Positions 1-6,651 of a stretch of 56,351 nucleotides of DNA are shown here, in pieces; positions within the stretch are counted from its first letter, which is position 1, and each line of letters opens with the position of its first letter. The DNA is from Fimenecus sp964557975 (lineage in GTDB: Bacteria; Bacillota; Clostridia; Oscillospirales; Acutalibacteraceae), in assembly GCA_964557975.1 (NCBI GenBank), contig CAZLCG010000009.1:1-56351 (forward strand). Direction: 5' to 3'. The notes under the pieces were generated by a model. That model saw only the letters and a list, made by a program, of their open reading frames with translations. It did not search any database and was not told where the DNA came from. Position numbers and translations under genes: made by a program.

Positions 1-66
1 CAAAGGGGGCAGACTGTAAATCTGTTGTCAACGACTTCGGTGGTTCGAATCCACCCGCTCCCACCA
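1..66 (+). tRNA. tRNA-Tyr (anticodon GTA), 5' end cut off by the window
   Basis: The 3' part of a type II tRNA. The anticodon arm is GCAGA/TCTGT at 9-25 around loop CTGTAAA, with GTA at 16-18, which reads tyrosine codons. A variable arm, a T-arm with GGTTCGAATCC, the acceptor strand CGCTCCC, discriminator A and an encoded CCA (64-66) follow. The acceptor 5' strand and D-arm lie outside the window. Confidence 0.93.
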
Positions 67-76
67 AAAAGGAAAG

Positions 77-103
77 GTCGCGTAAGCGGCTTTTTCTTTT
101 TTT
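77..103 (+). terminator. Rho-independent terminator of the tRNA transcript
   Basis: Short stem GTCGC/GCGGC with a GTAA loop (77-90), followed by a long T-rich tail (91-103), starting 10 bases after the tRNA CCA. Confidence 0.75.
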
Positions 104-576
104 ATCCCTCTCTTTTCGCTGAAAACAGGCAATTTTTTCGGTTAAAGAAAGAATGAATAATGAAAATTTAAGAAAAGCGTTGGTTCAAATCCATACAGCC
201 AACTGACAAAGATTTTTTACTTTTTGTATTTTTATCTTTTTCTGTTCTTGTATTTCATCCAAAGCAAAAAGCAGCGTCTGATTTCTACCGAATCAAGCGC
301 TATTCCTTTACAAATTCGATAATTACTTGATTATGCTCAATTTATTGAGTATATTGTGATGTGTGGTGATTATAAGCGAAAGACATTCTTGTTGGGTTTA
401 AATCGAAGTAACGCACATGCTTCGCTCGGCTTTCGGCATAACTTGCAATCGTTTGAGGTCTCTGCCGCAGGCGGAAGCACTGACCGAGCCGCCGCGCGCT
501 TTCACAAGTTTCCCCCACTCCTCATAAACTGTAAAGCAGGCATAGAACAGCCAAAAGAGGAAAGGAGGCGCATCGG
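104..576. other. Long non-coding stretch with a tRNA-like fragment, a palindrome and a dispersed repeat
   Basis: No convincing gene is seen. Positions 180-206 hold a T-arm-like piece (GGTTCAAATCC at 182-192) bracketed by GTTGG and CCAAC, resembling a displaced tRNA 3' end. At 328-355 there is a plausible promoter (TTGATT, 16-bp spacer, TATATT) whose spacer holds the palindrome CTCAAT-TT-ATTGAG (336-349). At 462-494 lies one copy of a GC-rich dispersed repeat. Two overlapping open frames of about 70 codons, one per strand, cover 356-610 but lack usable ribosome sites and look like chance. The stretch could be debris of a mobile element beside a tRNA gene. Confidence 0.45.
462..494. repeat. Dispersed GC-rich repeat, copy 1
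   Basis: It shares the core TGACCGAGCCGCCG with 49750-49763 and a looser CGG.GAAGC..GACCGAGCCG pattern with 56191-56216. All copies lie outside genes. Confidence 0.45.
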
Positions 577-1146
577 ATGACTTCACGCGGAAAATTAAAC
601 GGCGACGCAAAAAGATATTTATGCCGCTTTTACGAGATACTTGACGGAATGATTAAAGGAATGAACTGCGCCGAGCTTACAAACAGCATATCTCATAATT
701 TCATAGCGCAGATGATTCCTCACCATAAGGCGGCTATCGAAATGTCCGAAAATCTGCTAAAATATTCCGACTTTGAACCTTTGGAGCGTATTGCCGAAAA
801 CATCATTGAAGAACAGACAAAGAGCATTAAAGATATGGAAAAAGCTATGGCAAACTGCAAATGCGTTTTAAATACGCAGCAGGACTTGTGCCGATACGAA
901 AAAGAATTTGACGCGATAAAGCGGGAGATGTTCTCTGAAATGCGGAACGCCTGCTCCGACAGCAATATAAACGCAAGCTTTATGAGAGAAATGATACCGC
1001 ACCATAAGGGCGCGATTAAAATGTCAAAAAATGCGCTGCGTTACTGCATCTGTCCCGAGCTTTGCCCTATTTTGCGGGCAATTATCGAATCACAGGAAAA
1101 AGGCGTGCGCGAGATGGAGGGCTTACTGCGCGGCTTTGTTTGCTAA
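577..1146 (+). CDS. DUF305 family protein with two tandem domains
   Basis: A 189-residue protein with two copies of the DUF305 signature: QMIPHHKAAIEMS around residues 45-57 and EMIPHHKGAIKMS around 138-150. Each has a His-His pair (49-50 and 142-143) followed later by an E-x-Q-x-K helix. DUF305 proteins are ferritin-like four-helix bundles, often linked to metal stress. Here no signal peptide is seen, so a cytoplasmic location is likely. Seven or more cysteines, several near the domain boundaries, could add metal or redox function (inference). The start is set by AAAGGAGG eight bases upstream. It stands alone between a tRNA-proximal non-coding stretch and a terminator. The function of the family is not established. 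Confidence 0.85.
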   Translation: MTSRGKLNGDAKRYLCRFYEILDGMIKGMNCAELTNSISHNFIAQMIPHHKAAIEMSENLLKYSDFEPLERIAENIIEEQTKSIKDMEKAMANCKCVLNTQQDLCRYEKEFDAIKREMFSEMRNACSDSNINASFMREMIPHHKGAIKMSKNALRYCICPELCPILRAIIESQEKGVREMEGLLRGFVC

Positions 1147-1184
1147 AATCAGCCGTACACAACGCAAATACGAATAAAACAATA

Positions 1185-1223
1185 AAATTCACGCAGACAG
1201 ACTTTGTTTGCGCGAATTTTTTT
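1185..1223 (+). terminator. Terminator after the DUF305 gene
   Basis: Imperfect stem AAATTCACGCAGACA / TGTTTGCGCGAATTT with a five-base loop, followed by a T run. Confidence 0.7.
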
Positions 1224-1255
1224 CATAATATGCTTTAAAATCTTTCCGTATGCTC

Positions 1256-1310
1256 TTGACAAAGCGGTCGGGAGAATTTATAATATAACAGTGTTATATA
1301 ACACTGTTAT
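1256..1310 (+). promoter_or_regulatory. Sigma-A promoter and perfect palindromic TetR operator
   Basis: TTGACA (1256-1261), a 17-bp spacer and TATAAT (1279-1284) form a consensus promoter. Directly after the -10 box, 1285-1310 is a perfect 26-bp palindrome with half-site ATAACAGTGTTAT. Sitting over the transcription start of a TetR gene, it is almost certainly the autoregulatory operator. Confidence 0.88.
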
Positions 1311-1324
1311 GAGGTGCTGATCAA

Positions 1325-1942
1325 ATGAGCGACGCGGAAAAGACAACCTTGGAAAATATTCATAAGGCGGCAAAAGAGGAATTTCTGCAAAAGGGCTTTA
1401 AATCGGCGTCCCTGCGTAATATTGTTAAAACAGCGGGAGTAACCACAGGCGCTTTTTACGGATACTTTTCAAGCAAGGAAGCTCTTTTCGCTTCCGTCGT
1501 CGAACCCCATGCCGCCGCTGTTATGGGCAAATTTATGACAGCGCAGACAAATTTTGCGGATTTGCCCGAGGAAAAGCAGCCGTCGCATATGGGCAAAGAG
1601 TCCTCTGAGTGTATCGGTTGGATGATTGAATATATGTACGACAATTACGAAGCGTTCAAAATCCTTATTTGCCGCAGCGAAGGAACCCCGTATGAAGCAT
1701 TTGTGGATTCTATGGTTAATATTGAGGTGGAATATACATTTAAATATATAGATGTGCTAAAAGGCTTGGGCAAAGACGTCCCCGAAATCGACAAGCCGCT
1801 TTGCCATATGATTGCAAACGGTATGTTCAACGGTATTTTTGAGGTAATACGCCACGATATGCCTAAAGAAAAGGCAAAGGAATTTGTTTCTCGGCTGTGC
1901 GAATTTTACATCGCGGGGTGGACGGAAATTATGGGACGGTAG
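1325..1942 (+). CDS. TetR/AcrR family transcriptional regulator
   Basis: A 205-residue repressor-type protein. Residues about 8-58 form the TetR DNA-binding domain: a helix ending AAKEEFLQKGFKSASLR, then IVKTAGVTTGAFYGYFSSKEAL, the classic helix-turn-helix followed by YxYFxSKE. The remaining 140 residues are the variable ligand-binding and dimerisation part. GAGGTG lies eight bases before the ATG. The promoter carries a perfect palindrome, pointing to autorepression. The ABC transporter pair starts 116 bp downstream on the same strand and is a probable target. The operator in front of that pair has a different sequence, however, so direct control is not proven. The ligand is unknown. Confidence 0.9.
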   Translation: MSDAEKTTLENIHKAAKEEFLQKGFKSASLRNIVKTAGVTTGAFYGYFSSKEALFASVVEPHAAAVMGKFMTAQTNFADLPEEKQPSHMGKESSECIGWMIEYMYDNYEAFKILICRSEGTPYEAFVDSMVNIEVEYTFKYIDVLKGLGKDVPEIDKPLCHMIANGMFNGIFEVIRHDMPKEKAKEFVSRLCEFYIAGWTEIMGR

Positions 1943-1945
1943 TCC

Positions 1946-1980
1946 TATAATTTTTATGCATCAGTTAGCATATGCTAACT
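1946..1980 (+). promoter_or_regulatory. Candidate -10 box and 18-bp palindromic operator before the ABC pair
   Basis: TATAAT at 1946-1951 is followed by the perfect palindrome AGTTAGCATATGCTAACT (1963-1980). The same GTTAGC-N4-GCTAAC motif occurs twice before the second ABC system (5678-5693, 5723-5738). No convincing -35 box is seen. The regulator is not identified: a TetR- or DtxR-type dimer would fit the symmetry. Confidence 0.6.
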
Positions 1981-2058
1981 ATGTAATCGGATATCGGAAG
2001 CCGGCTGCGGCGGCTTCTCTGTCATATATCTGTATTTTATTTATAAGGAGGTCTGAAA

Positions 2059-3834
2059 GTGAAAAAGAATAAAAATCTTTCGGAGCTTATGAGCTATGCG
2101 GGCAAGTACAGATTTCTTACCTATTCATCGCTCATATTATCAGTCATCAGCATGTTTTCAGCGTTGCTGCCGTTCGTCTTTATCTTCTTTATTATCAAAG
2201 AGGTTATCGAAGTCGAGCCGAACTTTTCACAGGCGGTCAATATCGTGCATAACGGACGTATGGCAGTGCTGTTTTCGCTCGTTTCCATTGCTGTATATTT
2301 CGGCGCTTTGATGTGTTCACATTTATCCGCGTTCCGAATTGCTGGCAACATACGCAAGACCCTTTTATCGCACATATCAAAGCTTCCGCTTGGCTTTACG
2401 GAAGAAATCGGAAGCGGCAAAATACGCCGTATCATAAACGACAGCAGCGCGGCAACGGAAACCTACCTTGCCCATCAGCTTCCCGATATGGCGGGAGCAA
2501 CAGCCGCGCCGCTCGGAATGATTGTTATGCTGTTTTTATTTGATTGGCGGTTCGGCTTGATCTGTCTTATACCTATAATTCTCGGTTTCGCGTCAATGTT
2601 TAAAATGGCGGGACCTAAGATGGCGGAGGATATGAAAAACTATCAGGATGCGCTTTCCGATATGAACAATGAAGCGGTAGAGTATGTGCGCGGCATTCCC
2701 GTAGTAAAAACCTTCGGTCAGACGGTGCATACTTTTAAACGATTCAAGAACTCCATAGACAGATACTATAATTTCTGTACGGAATACTGCAAAAAGTGCC
2801 GTATGCCTATGCTGCTTTATACCGTTTTCATTAACAGCGCTTTTGCCTTTTTGATTACGGCGGCACTGATTTTTACAGGCGGTGAAGCGATAGAGCAATC
2901 GGTTTTGCTAAGCCTGATTTTCTATGTAATTTTCACCCCTGTAATCGCCACTTCCATGACAAAGGTTTTGTTTATGAGCGAAAACGGCATGCTTGTAAGC
3001 GACGCCCTGAGCCGTATAAATTCTGTTCTTGCCCTGAAGCCCCTTCCCGAAGCAGAACGTCCCGAAACGCCGAGGGACAGCTCCGTAGAGTTCAAAAACG
3101 TATTCTTCAGATACGGCGAAGCCGAAGCCGACGCATTGAGCGGCGTTTCATTCAAGATCCATTCGGGTGAAACCGCAGCATTTGTCGGACCGTCGGGCGG
3201 CGGGAAAACAACCGCCGCAGGACTGATTTCACGCTTTTGGGATGTGACGGACGGCGAAATCAAGGTCGGCGGCGTGAATGTAAAGAATATCGGAAAATCC
3301 GAGCTTACAAAAACCGTATCCTATGTTTTTCAGGACAGCAGACTTTTAAAAGCCTCCGTTTTGGAAAATGTCAGACTTGCAAAGCCGTCCGCTTCCCGTA
3401 AGGAGGTGGAAAACGCTTTGCACAAAGCGCAGTGCGACGGTATTATCTCAAAATTGCCCGACGGAATTGATACGGTAATCGGAACAAACGGCGTTTATCT
3501 TTCAGGCGGCGAACAGCAGCGGATCGCCATAGCCCGAATGATTCTCAAGGACGCTCCCATAATAATATTGGACGAGGCTACCGCCTTTGCGGACGCTGAA
3601 AACGAGGCGCTTGTTCAGCGCGCTTTCGAGGAGCTTTCAAAAAACAAAACGGTCATTATGATTGCTCACCGTTTGACTACGGTGAAAAACGCGGACAGAA
3701 TTTTTGTGTTAAAGGACGGAAAAATCGAAGAATCCGGCACACACGGGGAGCTTAACGGACAAAACGGTTTGTACTCAAAAATGTGGCGGGACTATCAGAC
3801 GTCCGTGAAGTGGAAGGTCGGAGGTGCAAAATGA
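2059..3834 (+). CDS. ABC transporter half-unit (exporter fold, permease plus ATPase), first of a pair
   Basis: A 591-residue half-transporter. The N-terminal 330 residues hold about six membrane helices of the type I exporter fold. The ATPase has Walker A GPSGGGKTT (about 376), the Q-loop VFQD, signature LSGGEQQR (about 480) and Walker B IIILDEAT (about 500). The GTG start at 2059 is chosen because AAGGAGG lies eight bases upstream. It overlaps the next gene by ATGA, so the two proteins are probably made together and form a heterodimer. Pairs of this type in clostridia include drug and peptide exporters and the IrtAB/YbtPQ-like siderophore importers. The sequence alone does not settle direction or substrate. 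A GTTAGC-N4-GCTAAC operator precedes the gene. Confidence 0.88.
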   Translation: MKKNKNLSELMSYAGKYRFLTYSSLILSVISMFSALLPFVFIFFIIKEVIEVEPNFSQAVNIVHNGRMAVLFSLVSIAVYFGALMCSHLSAFRIAGNIRKTLLSHISKLPLGFTEEIGSGKIRRIINDSSAATETYLAHQLPDMAGATAAPLGMIVMLFLFDWRFGLICLIPIILGFASMFKMAGPKMAEDMKNYQDALSDMNNEAVEYVRGIPVVKTFGQTVHTFKRFKNSIDRYYNFCTEYCKKCRMPMLLYTVFINSAFAFLITAALIFTGGEAIEQSVLLSLIFYVIFTPVIATSMTKVLFMSENGMLVSDALSRINSVLALKPLPEAERPETPRDSSVEFKNVFFRYGEAEADALSGVSFKIHSGETAAFVGPSGGGKTTAAGLISRFWDVTDGEIKVGGVNVKNIGKSELTKTVSYVFQDSRLLKASVLENVRLAKPSASRKEVENALHKAQCDGIISKLPDGIDTVIGTNGVYLSGGEQQRIAIARMILKDAPIIILDEATAFADAENEALVQRAFEELSKNKTVIMIAHRLTTVKNADRIFVLKDGKIEESGTHGELNGQNGLYSKMWRDYQTSVKWKVGGAK

Positions 3835-5564
3835 TAAACAGAATTATGAAACGGTTTGCGCTCTCCCGTGAAGGGGCTAAAGGGCTTATATGGGCAACCG
3901 TCGCCTGTACGGTCGGCGATATTGTACTGATGTTCCCCGTAGGGCTTTTGTACTTTTTGGTAAACGACCTTCTCATCGGCGCGGTATCCGAAAATCACCG
4001 TGTATTATACGGAATCGGTATTGTTTTCGCTCTCCTTTTGATTTTTCTTTCTGAGCTTTGGAAATACAACTCTACATATTTTTCCACCTACAGAGAATCG
4101 GGAAAATGCAGAATACGCCTTGCGGAAAAGCTTCGCAGGCTCCCGCTTTCTTTTTTCGGTAAAAAGGATCTTGCGGACTTGACAAACACTATGCTTGGCG
4201 ATGTGGCAACAACGGAGCAGATGTTTTCACACTATGTGCCGCAGTTTTATGCCTCTGTTATCTCGACCTGTCTGATTGCGATAAGTCTGCTGTTTTACGA
4301 TTGGCGGCTTGCGCTTGCGGCGTTGTGGGTTCTGCCTGTGGCTCTTATTACAGTCCGTCTTTCCAAAAAGGGGCAGAATTATTTCGGCCATAAGCAAAGC
4401 ATGGCGCAGGTTGCGCTTCAGGACGGCGTTCAGGAATTTCTTGAAACGGTACGGGATTTAAAAAGCAATAATGCCGAACAGGAATATCTTAACGGGCTAT
4501 ATCAAAAAATTGATACGCTTGAAAGCCGTCACGTCAAAAGCGAGCTTGGTGTAGCGATGTTTGTTATACCGTCCCAAATGATACTTAAACTCGGAATTGC
4601 GTCCGTAGCGCTTGCAGGCAGTATATTTTTGACAGACGGTTCTGTTTCGCTCATCACATTCTTTATGTTTTTACTTGTTGTTTCAAGAATTTATGAGCCT
4701 ATGTCGCTCTCTCTGCAAAATTTGGCGGCGATAAACTCCCTGCAAATCAATATAGACCGAATGAACGAGATTGAAAACTGCAAAGAGCAGACAGGTGAAA
4801 GGGAATTTAACCCGAGCGGTTATGACATTGAGTTTAAAAACGTCGGTTTTGCGTACAACAGCGATGAAACGGTACTTAAAAACGTTTCATTTACGGCAAA
4901 GCAGGGCGAGGTCACCGCACTGATCGGTCCGTCGGGCGGCGGCAAATCAACTGCGGCAAAGCTGGCGGCAAGGTTTTGGGACGCGGATAACGGAAAAATC
5001 ACCGTCGGCGGCGTTAATGTGAAATCGGTCGACCCCGAACAGCTTTTAACAGCCTTTTCTATCGTCTTTCAGGACGTCACACTCTTCAACAACACTGTCA
5101 TGGAGAACATCCGTATCGGCAGGAAGGACGCAACCGACGAGGAAGTAATGGAAGCGGCAAGGCTTGCAAACTGCGAAGAATTTGTCGAGAAGCTTCCCGA
5201 TAAATGGAACAGTAACATAGGCGAAAACGGAAGCTCGCTTTCAGGAGGCGAAAGACAGCGTATTTCCATAGCACGCGCCTTCCTTAAGGACGCGCCTATA
5301 ATACTGCTCGACGAAGCAACGGCAAGTCTTGACGCGGAAAACGAAACGGCAATTCAATCGGCTCTTTCGCGTCTGATAAAAAACAAGACCGTTCTTTTGA
5401 TTGCTCACAGAATGCGTACCGTATCCGGAGCGGATAAGGCGGTTGTTTTGGCGGACGGTACGATAGCCGAGCAAGGCAGACCCGACAAGCTGTTAAAGCA
5501 AAACGGGATTTACGCAAGAATGGTCAGTCTGCAAGCGGAAAGTCAAAATTGGACTATCAACTGA
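3831..5564 (+). CDS. ABC transporter half-unit (exporter fold, permease plus ATPase), second of a pair
   Basis: A 577-residue partner of the preceding gene with the same layout: six membrane helices, then an ATPase with Walker A GPSGGGKST (about 364), signature LSGGERQR (about 469) and Walker B IILLDEATASLD. An in-frame upstream ATG at 3783 lies deep in the previous gene without a ribosome site. The ATG at 3831, preceded by GGAGGTG and overlapping the upstream stop as ATGA, is preferred. Both half-transporters have complete ATPase motifs, so both sites may be active. A strong hairpin follows the stop. Substrate unknown; multidrug or siderophore transport are the main options. Confidence 0.88.
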   Translation: MINRIMKRFALSREGAKGLIWATVACTVGDIVLMFPVGLLYFLVNDLLIGAVSENHRVLYGIGIVFALLLIFLSELWKYNSTYFSTYRESGKCRIRLAEKLRRLPLSFFGKKDLADLTNTMLGDVATTEQMFSHYVPQFYASVISTCLIAISLLFYDWRLALAALWVLPVALITVRLSKKGQNYFGHKQSMAQVALQDGVQEFLETVRDLKSNNAEQEYLNGLYQKIDTLESRHVKSELGVAMFVIPSQMILKLGIASVALAGSIFLTDGSVSLITFFMFLLVVSRIYEPMSLSLQNLAAINSLQINIDRMNEIENCKEQTGEREFNPSGYDIEFKNVGFAYNSDETVLKNVSFTAKQGEVTALIGPSGGGKSTAAKLAARFWDADNGKITVGGVNVKSVDPEQLLTAFSIVFQDVTLFNNTVMENIRIGRKDATDEEVMEAARLANCEEFVEKLPDKWNSNIGENGSSLSGGERQRISIARAFLKDAPIILLDEATASLDAENETAIQSALSRLIKNKTVLLIAHRMRTVSGADKAVVLADGTIAEQGRPDKLLKQNGIYARMVSLQAESQNWTIN

Positions 5565-5582
5565 ATATTGCAAAAAATACCG

Positions 5583-5617
5583 ATCTCCGTACGGTAACGC
5601 GTTAACCGTACGGAGAT
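5583..5617. terminator. Strong hairpin after the ABC pair
   Basis: Perfect 13-bp arms ATCTCCGTACGGT / ACCGTACGGAGAT with a nine-base loop. The tail (TTAAAAAATTT) is a poor T tract, so termination may be partial. Confidence 0.6.
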
Positions 5618-5640
5618 TTAAAAAATTTGCCCTTCCCCTC

Positions 5641-5738
5641 TTGACAAACACCTGTAAATGATAGTAATATATTATCAGTTAGCAACCGCTAACCGCAGCG
5701 GCTGCCTTATTTGCGGGCGACTGTTAGCATATGCTAAC
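5641..5738 (+). promoter_or_regulatory. Promoter with two GTTAGC-N4-GCTAAC operators
   Basis: TTGACA (5641-5646), an 18-bp spacer and TAATAT (5665-5670) form the promoter. Operator 1 (5678-5693) has arms GTTAGC/GCTAAC around AACC and covers the likely start site. Operator 2 (5723-5738) is the perfect GTTAGCATATGCTAAC, with its centre 45 bp further on. More dyads follow: ATGTAC-AC-GTACAT and GCATATATGC at about 5746-5770. The layout indicates tight repression by the same factor that binds at 1963-1980. Confidence 0.72.
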
Positions 5739-5832
5739 TCAAATGTATGTACACGTACATGCATATATGCAAAATACGGAAAAATTAAAAATATCATTTT
5801 GAAAATTTTGCTTTTTCGGTTAGGAGGACCGT

Positions 5833-5934
5833 ATGGATAAAAATGACAACAGGAAGTTTCGGGAAAAACGGGCACGCAAATATGAAAAAACAATGTCTGC
5901 CGAAAGAAAGGATAGGTTTTATTATGCAGGATAA
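5833..5934 (+). CDS. 33-residue charged leader ORF, coupled to the ABC ATPase gene
   Basis: ATG at 5833 has the best ribosome site of this operon (TAGGAGG, five bases upstream). The frame runs 33 codons to TAA at 5932-5934 and overlaps the next start (5924) by 11 bases. The peptide is very basic and hydrophilic: MDKNDNRKFREKRARKYEK, then TMSAERKDRFYYAG. It has no signal or membrane segment. It may be a translational-coupling leader, a small regulatory peptide or a degraded gene start. I know of no family for it. Confidence 0.5.
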   Translation: MDKNDNRKFREKRARKYEKTMSAERKDRFYYAG

Positions 5935-6640
5935 AGAAAACAATTTTTTGGAAATCGTCGATTTAAAAAAATCCTTCGGCGAAGGCGAAACACATCAAGA
6001 CGTACTGAAAGGAATGAATTTTTCAGTCGCTAAAGGAGAGCTGTGCGTCCTTCTCGGTCCGTCAGGGTCGGGAAAATCCACGCTCCTTAATATCATCGGC
6101 GGAATTGACAGCGCAGACTCGGGATACATATCAATAAACGGCGATAAGCTGGAGGATTTAGGCGAAAAACGGCTTACCTTGTACCGCAGGAAGCACCTCG
6201 GCTATGTTTTTCAGCTTTATAACCTGATAGGAAATCTGAATGTAAAGGAAAACATCGAGGTGGGCGCTTATCTTTCGGACGATCCGCTCGATATAGACGA
6301 ATTGCTCAATACGCTCGGGCTTTACGAGCATAGATACAAGCTGCCCAACCAGCTTTCGGGCGGACAGCAGCAGCGTGTTTCCATCGGCAGGGCGATTGTA
6401 AAGAACCCCGACATTCTTCTCTGCGACGAACCGACAGGCGCATTGGATTATAACACCTCTAAGGAAATTTTGAAGCTCATAGGTGAAATAAACGCCAAAT
6501 ACAAAAATACGGTAATTATGGTTACGCATAACGAAGCGATTAAGGGAATGGCGGATCATATCATCAAGCTGCGTGACGGCAAGGTTCGCCTTAACGAAAA
6601 AAACAGCAATAAAATTTCCGCTTCCGAGCTGGAATGGTAA
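5924..6640 (+). CDS. ABC transporter ATPase, MacB/LolD type
   Basis: A 238-residue cytoplasmic ATPase that powers an FtsX-fold permease. It has Walker A GPSGSGKST (about 44), a Q-loop in YVFQLYNLI, signature LSGGQQQR (about 144), Walker B LLCDEPTGALD (about 165), and the switch histidine in MVTHNE. The EPTGALD sequence marks the MacB/LolD/FtsE class. An in-frame ATG at 5843 would add 27 residues without a good ribosome site. ATG 5924, with GAAAGGA upstream and the usual family length, is preferred. The permease follows after 11 bases. Transporters of this class act in antimicrobial-peptide resistance or envelope work, and the substrate is not visible. Confidence 0.9.
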   Translation: MQDKENNFLEIVDLKKSFGEGETHQDVLKGMNFSVAKGELCVLLGPSGSGKSTLLNIIGGIDSADSGYISINGDKLEDLGEKRLTLYRRKHLGYVFQLYNLIGNLNVKENIEVGAYLSDDPLDIDELLNTLGLYEHRYKLPNQLSGGQQQRVSIGRAIVKNPDILLCDEPTGALDYNTSKEILKLIGEINAKYKNTVIMVTHNEAIKGMADHIIKLRDGKVRLNEKNSNKISASELEW

Positions 6641-6651
6641 GGAGCGAAACA

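Noticed and set aside
356..610. Two opposing open frames of about 70 codons upstream of the DUF305 gene
   Set aside because: Neither has a ribosome site at a usable distance, the composition is odd, and they overlap each other and the start of a real gene. Treated as chance frames in possible mobile-element debris.
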